Shown here in pieces: positions 9,432-11,000 of a stretch of DNA of 11,000 nt (positions are counted from its first letter, which is position 1; the number at the start of each line of letters is the position of its first letter). The stretch spans positions 64,001 to 75,000 of the forward strand of contig JACVTC010000004.1 of assembly GCA_016946835.1 (NCBI GenBank). The letters run 5' to 3'. The position numbers and the translations under genes are program-made. The DNA comes from Neocallimastix lanati (nom. inval.) (Eukaryota > Neocallimastigomycota > Neocallimastigomycetes > Neocallimastigales > Neocallimastigaceae). Under the pieces are notes generated by a model that did no database searches, had not been told where the DNA came from, and saw only the letters and a list, made by a program, of their open reading frames with translations.

Positions 9432-9983
9432 AATATTTTAAAGATAATTGAAATTCTTTATAAAAAATTTTATATTATTTTTAAATATTGTCCTATATCT
9501 AATAATAGTGCCAACATTGTTATCACAGATATGAATAATATAGAACTAAGTTCTATTTCTGATAGTAATAACGAAGTATATAATATTAATCATATTAACA
9601 ATAGAAATAATATTGTTAATAATAGTAGAATTAGTGATAGTGAAAATAGTAGTATTAATATTAGTGATAGTGAAAATAGTAGTATTAATATTAGTGATAG
9701 TGAAAATAATAGTATTAATATTAGTGACAGTGAAAATAGTAGTATTAATATTAGTGATAGTGAAAATAATAGTATTAATATTAGTGATAGTGAAAATAGT
9801 AGTATTAATTTTAGTGATAGTGAAAATTATAATATCGTTACTACTAATTTAGTGAATAGCTCAATTGATGAGAATCGTGGTAATTTAAGTAATTTTCTGA
9901 ATAATGAGTGTGTATATATATGTGTGAGGTGGTACCGATTATATAACTTCCTTCTTGGTGGAAAGAGATGCGGACATTATTAA
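9432..9983 (+). pseudogene. inner LINE: C-terminal tail with Ser-Asp-Glu-Asn repeats
   Basis: It continues in the frame of the zinc-knuckle segment after one TGA: KYCPISNNSANIVITDMNN, then an Asn/Ser-rich stretch, six full ISDSENSSIN-type units and a seventh degenerate one, then NLSNFLNNECVYI and YNFLLGGKRCGHY before TAA. An ATG at 9531 could be read as a start, but coding-like sequence upstream in the same frame argues that this is the element's tail and not a separate gene. A frameshift near 9955-9975 passes the reading to the next segment. Confidence 0.68.
9630..9839 (+). repeat. 30-bp tandem repeat, 6 full units plus a degenerate seventh
   Basis: Exact 30-base period from 9630 to 9809, encoding ISDSENSSIN or ISDSENNSIN, then FSDSENYNIV. 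Position 7 of the unit alternates as S,S,N,S,N,S, and units 3-4 and 5-6 are near-identical pairs, which suggests that a 60-bp block was duplicated. The unit length is a multiple of three, so the frame is kept. The units differ by only a few bases, so the array is younger than the decay around it or was homogenised. Confidence 0.93.
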
Positions 9984-10260
9984 TTTAAATTATAAAAAGG
10001 AATGGGATATTTTGTTTAAGAACCAAATCATTTCTGGTGATTATTCAAAAACGTCATTCTTGGTGCAATCTGCGGCTCTCTTAACAGAAATTATGCCTCG
10101 GGCTAGTGCTCGGCAAGGGTTACTATTCCGAAATTATAAGCGCAAACTAACCAGGAGCGTCAACGCTGAAAATGCAGTAAGACAGGCTAGCAGGGTCAAT
10201 GTCTCTGAAGGAGAAGACCATAATTTCTTTCAGATAGACAATTCAAACCCTAATCCATAA
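9928..10260 (+). pseudogene. inner LINE: C-terminal domain
   Basis: An open frame of 111 codons reading GGTDYITSFLVERDADIINL and NYKKEWDILFKNQ, then SFLVQSAALLTEIMPRASAR, QGLLFRNYKRKLTRSVNAEN and a final DNSNPNP before TAA. Base composition is clearly less AT-rich than the surroundings. Its only upstream in-frame stop is the TGA at 9925-9927, and it overlaps the end of the repeat-bearing frame, so the two were probably one ORF before a frameshift. It has no ATG near its start (the longest frame begins at a TTG), which fits a fragment. I do not recognise the fold; assignment to the LINE rests on position before the 3' UTR and tail. Confidence 0.65.
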
Positions 10261-10499
10261 GGAAGTGAGGTATATTGCATATGAACTTTTTTTCTGAATT
10301 TATTTATATACTTTATATTTTTGATTATTACTTTTTGTTTCACGTTACTATTTCAAATATTTTTATGTTCAAATTGGACAAATAATATTTATTTATTTTA
10401 TTAATTCTATGTATTTTATTTTTTATTAAAATTATAAGTATTCATGTAATATTTAAAAAGAATAAATAGATAAAGATTAAAATTCGTAATAATTAATGC

Positions 10500-10502
<3 letters not shown>
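10261..10502 (+). other. inner LINE 3' untranslated region
   Basis: About 240 bases without coding potential between the last stop and the A35 run. AT-rich, but free of the long homopolymers and microsatellites typical of the genomic spacers in this window. Confidence 0.6.
10461..10466 (+). promoter_or_regulatory. AATAAA polyadenylation signal of the inner LINE
   Basis: AATAAA lies 36 bases before the A35 run at 10503, the spacing expected for a cleaved and polyadenylated transcript that was reverse transcribed. Confidence 0.6.

Positions 10503-10537
<35 letters not shown>
10503..10537 (+). repeat. A35 tail of the inner LINE
   Basis: An uninterrupted adenine run directly followed by the right target-site duplication. 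Poly-A runs are common in this window, so the call depends on the duplication and the AATAAA signal. Confidence 0.75.
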
Positions 10538-10539
<2 letters not shown>

Positions 10540-10547
10540 ATGAAATT
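10538..10547 (+). repeat. target-site duplication, right copy (TGATGAAATT)
   Basis: Identical to 8733-8742. The RT reading of the older element resumes immediately after it. Confidence 0.82.
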
Positions 10548-10830
10548 CCTATAGCCCCTAGTGAACGAAAAATGAAGGCTCTACTTCATCATGTTTTTTT
10601 TTTTTTTTATTGTTGGGCTAATTAAAATAAAATGTCTTTTTGGTATCAATAAATGCCCTAACGATTGGTTATTAAACCCTTATATTTTGTTTCATATCCT
10701 GATTATAAAGAACCTACTTGTCACCTTGGTATGAATTCTATCCCTAAAGAATCTGTAAATATTTACTTAGGTATCCCCTTCAATAAAGATCATCAATAGC
10801 TCTCTTGAGTTACTTTTTGAGAGGTTTAGC
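10548..10830 (+). pseudogene. LINE reverse transcriptase fragment, right half of the older (outer) copy
   Basis: Continues the RT from 8742: PIAPSERKMKALLHHV, a T15 run (10594-10608), KMSF, one extra T, then GINKC, a further shift, VIKPLYF, YPDYKEPTCHLGMNSIP and NIYLGIPFNKDHQ, then after another shift SSLELLFERFSKK into an A19 run (10831-10849). GINKC and YLGIPF are the blocks that follow the FADD motif in LINE reverse transcriptases. At least three frameshifts and the homopolymer insertions make it dead. The thumb expected next is not recognisable beyond 10850. Confidence 0.78.
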
Positions 10831-10850
10831 AAAAAAAAAAAAAAAAAAAT

Positions 10851-11000
10851 ACTTTCATTACCAAGAGTGCCGACATCGTACCGATATGGCAAAGAAACAG
10901 AGGAGTTAGTAGTCCTGTTAATTCTCATCATTACACATTTACTAACAACACAGTTCCGATCAAAGAACCTATAGTAAGTAATTCAACTTTTGATGATTTT
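10851..11000 (+). other. open frame of unknown origin, runs off the window
   Basis: From just after the A19 run one frame stays open to the window end: TFITKSADIVPIWQRNRG, then VSSPVNSHHYTFTNNTVP and IKEPIVSNSTFDDF. Composition is protein-like and more GC-rich than the spacers. No ATG is seen. It could be more of the decayed LINE, another element joined at the A19 run, or an internal exon. A GTAAGT at 10974-10979 resembles a splice donor. I do not recognise the product. Confidence 0.3.

Larger units (their letters stand above)
8743..10537 (+). mobile_element. nested, truncated LINE-type (non-LTR) retrotransposon
   Basis: A 1795-bp insert in the same orientation as the older copy. In order it holds: a linker region of the kind that precedes the RT domain (8743-8950); the RT thumb (8967-9156); a CCxC zinc-knuckle region (9193-9431); a tail with 30-bp repeats (9630-9839); a C-terminal domain ending at 10260; a 3' UTR with AATAAA (10461-10466); and an A35 tail (10503-10537). 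It is bounded by the TGATGAAATT duplication. No endonuclease is visible, so it is 5'-truncated, as target-primed reverse transcription often produces. The RT core (SPILF to YLGIPF) is absent between linker and thumb, implying an internal deletion. Several frameshifts and stops make it dead. The clade was not determined. Confidence 0.82.

Noticed and set aside
9630-9839. CRISPR-like array
   Set aside because: Units are directly adjacent with no spacers, keep a reading frame and sit in a eukaryotic retrotransposon relic.
9613-9852. Second frame through the 30-bp repeat (Val/Ile/Leu-rich)
   Set aside because: Out-of-frame reading of the tandem repeat; the other frame is continuous with the LINE zinc-knuckle segment.
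9531-9983. Separate gene starting at the ATG at 9531
   Set aside because: Protein-like sequence continues upstream in the same frame into the zinc-knuckle region, interrupted by only one TGA, so it is part of the LINE tail.
1-11000. Dictyostelium-like origin
   Set aside because: Base composition and TAA repeats would fit, but the protein lacks long Asn or Gln runs and the 275-base intron with a C-bearing 3' tract is atypical. An anaerobic fungus fits better, though this is not proven.

Overview
The window is nuclear DNA of a very AT-rich eukaryote. The spacers are almost pure A/T, with A or T runs of up to 54 bases, (TAA)n/(ATT)n microsatellites and stacked TTTTA/ATAAA repeats. The one intact gene has a GT-AG intron and encodes a Ser/Asn-rich protein, and a decayed LINE-type retrotransposon lies downstream. 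This fits an anaerobic gut fungus (Neocallimastigomycota) best. That assignment is an inference from composition, intron style and gene content; no marker gene fixes it.

Layout: 1-3404 is non-coding AT-rich spacer with long homopolymers and one imperfect foldback (846-955). 3405-6589 is a two-exon, plus-strand gene for a predicted 969-residue regulatory subunit of protein phosphatase 1. It has an RVxF docking motif followed by a CBM21 glycogen-binding domain, the architecture of yeast Gac1/Pig and animal PPP1R3 proteins. The single intron (3577-3851) carries a T18 run and (ATT)16. 6590-8627 is AT-rich spacer with two local tandem duplications (7105-7266 and 7461-7615). 8628 to about 10830 is a graveyard of non-LTR (LINE) retrotransposons. 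10851-11000 is an unexplained open frame that runs off the window.

The LINE region resolves into a nested insertion. An older LINE reverse transcriptase is split at its catalytic FADD-type motif: its left part is 8628-8742 and its right part 10538 to about 10830. Between them, in the same orientation, lies a second LINE copy (8743-10537). It ends in an AATAAA signal and an A35 tail and is flanked by a 10-bp direct repeat, TGATGAAATT (8733-8742 and 10538-10547), which reads as the target-site duplication. Removing the insert restores a sensible RT reading through the junction (ADEI followed by PIAPSERK). The inserted copy is 5'-truncated, apparently lacks the RT core, is frameshifted, and carries a 30-bp tandem repeat encoding ISDSENSSIN-type units in its C-terminal tail.

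The phosphatase subunit would direct PP1 (Glc7-type) to glycogen. The LINE relics have no functional link to it. Apart from the nested LINE and its odd tail, nothing here looks like a new biological system.
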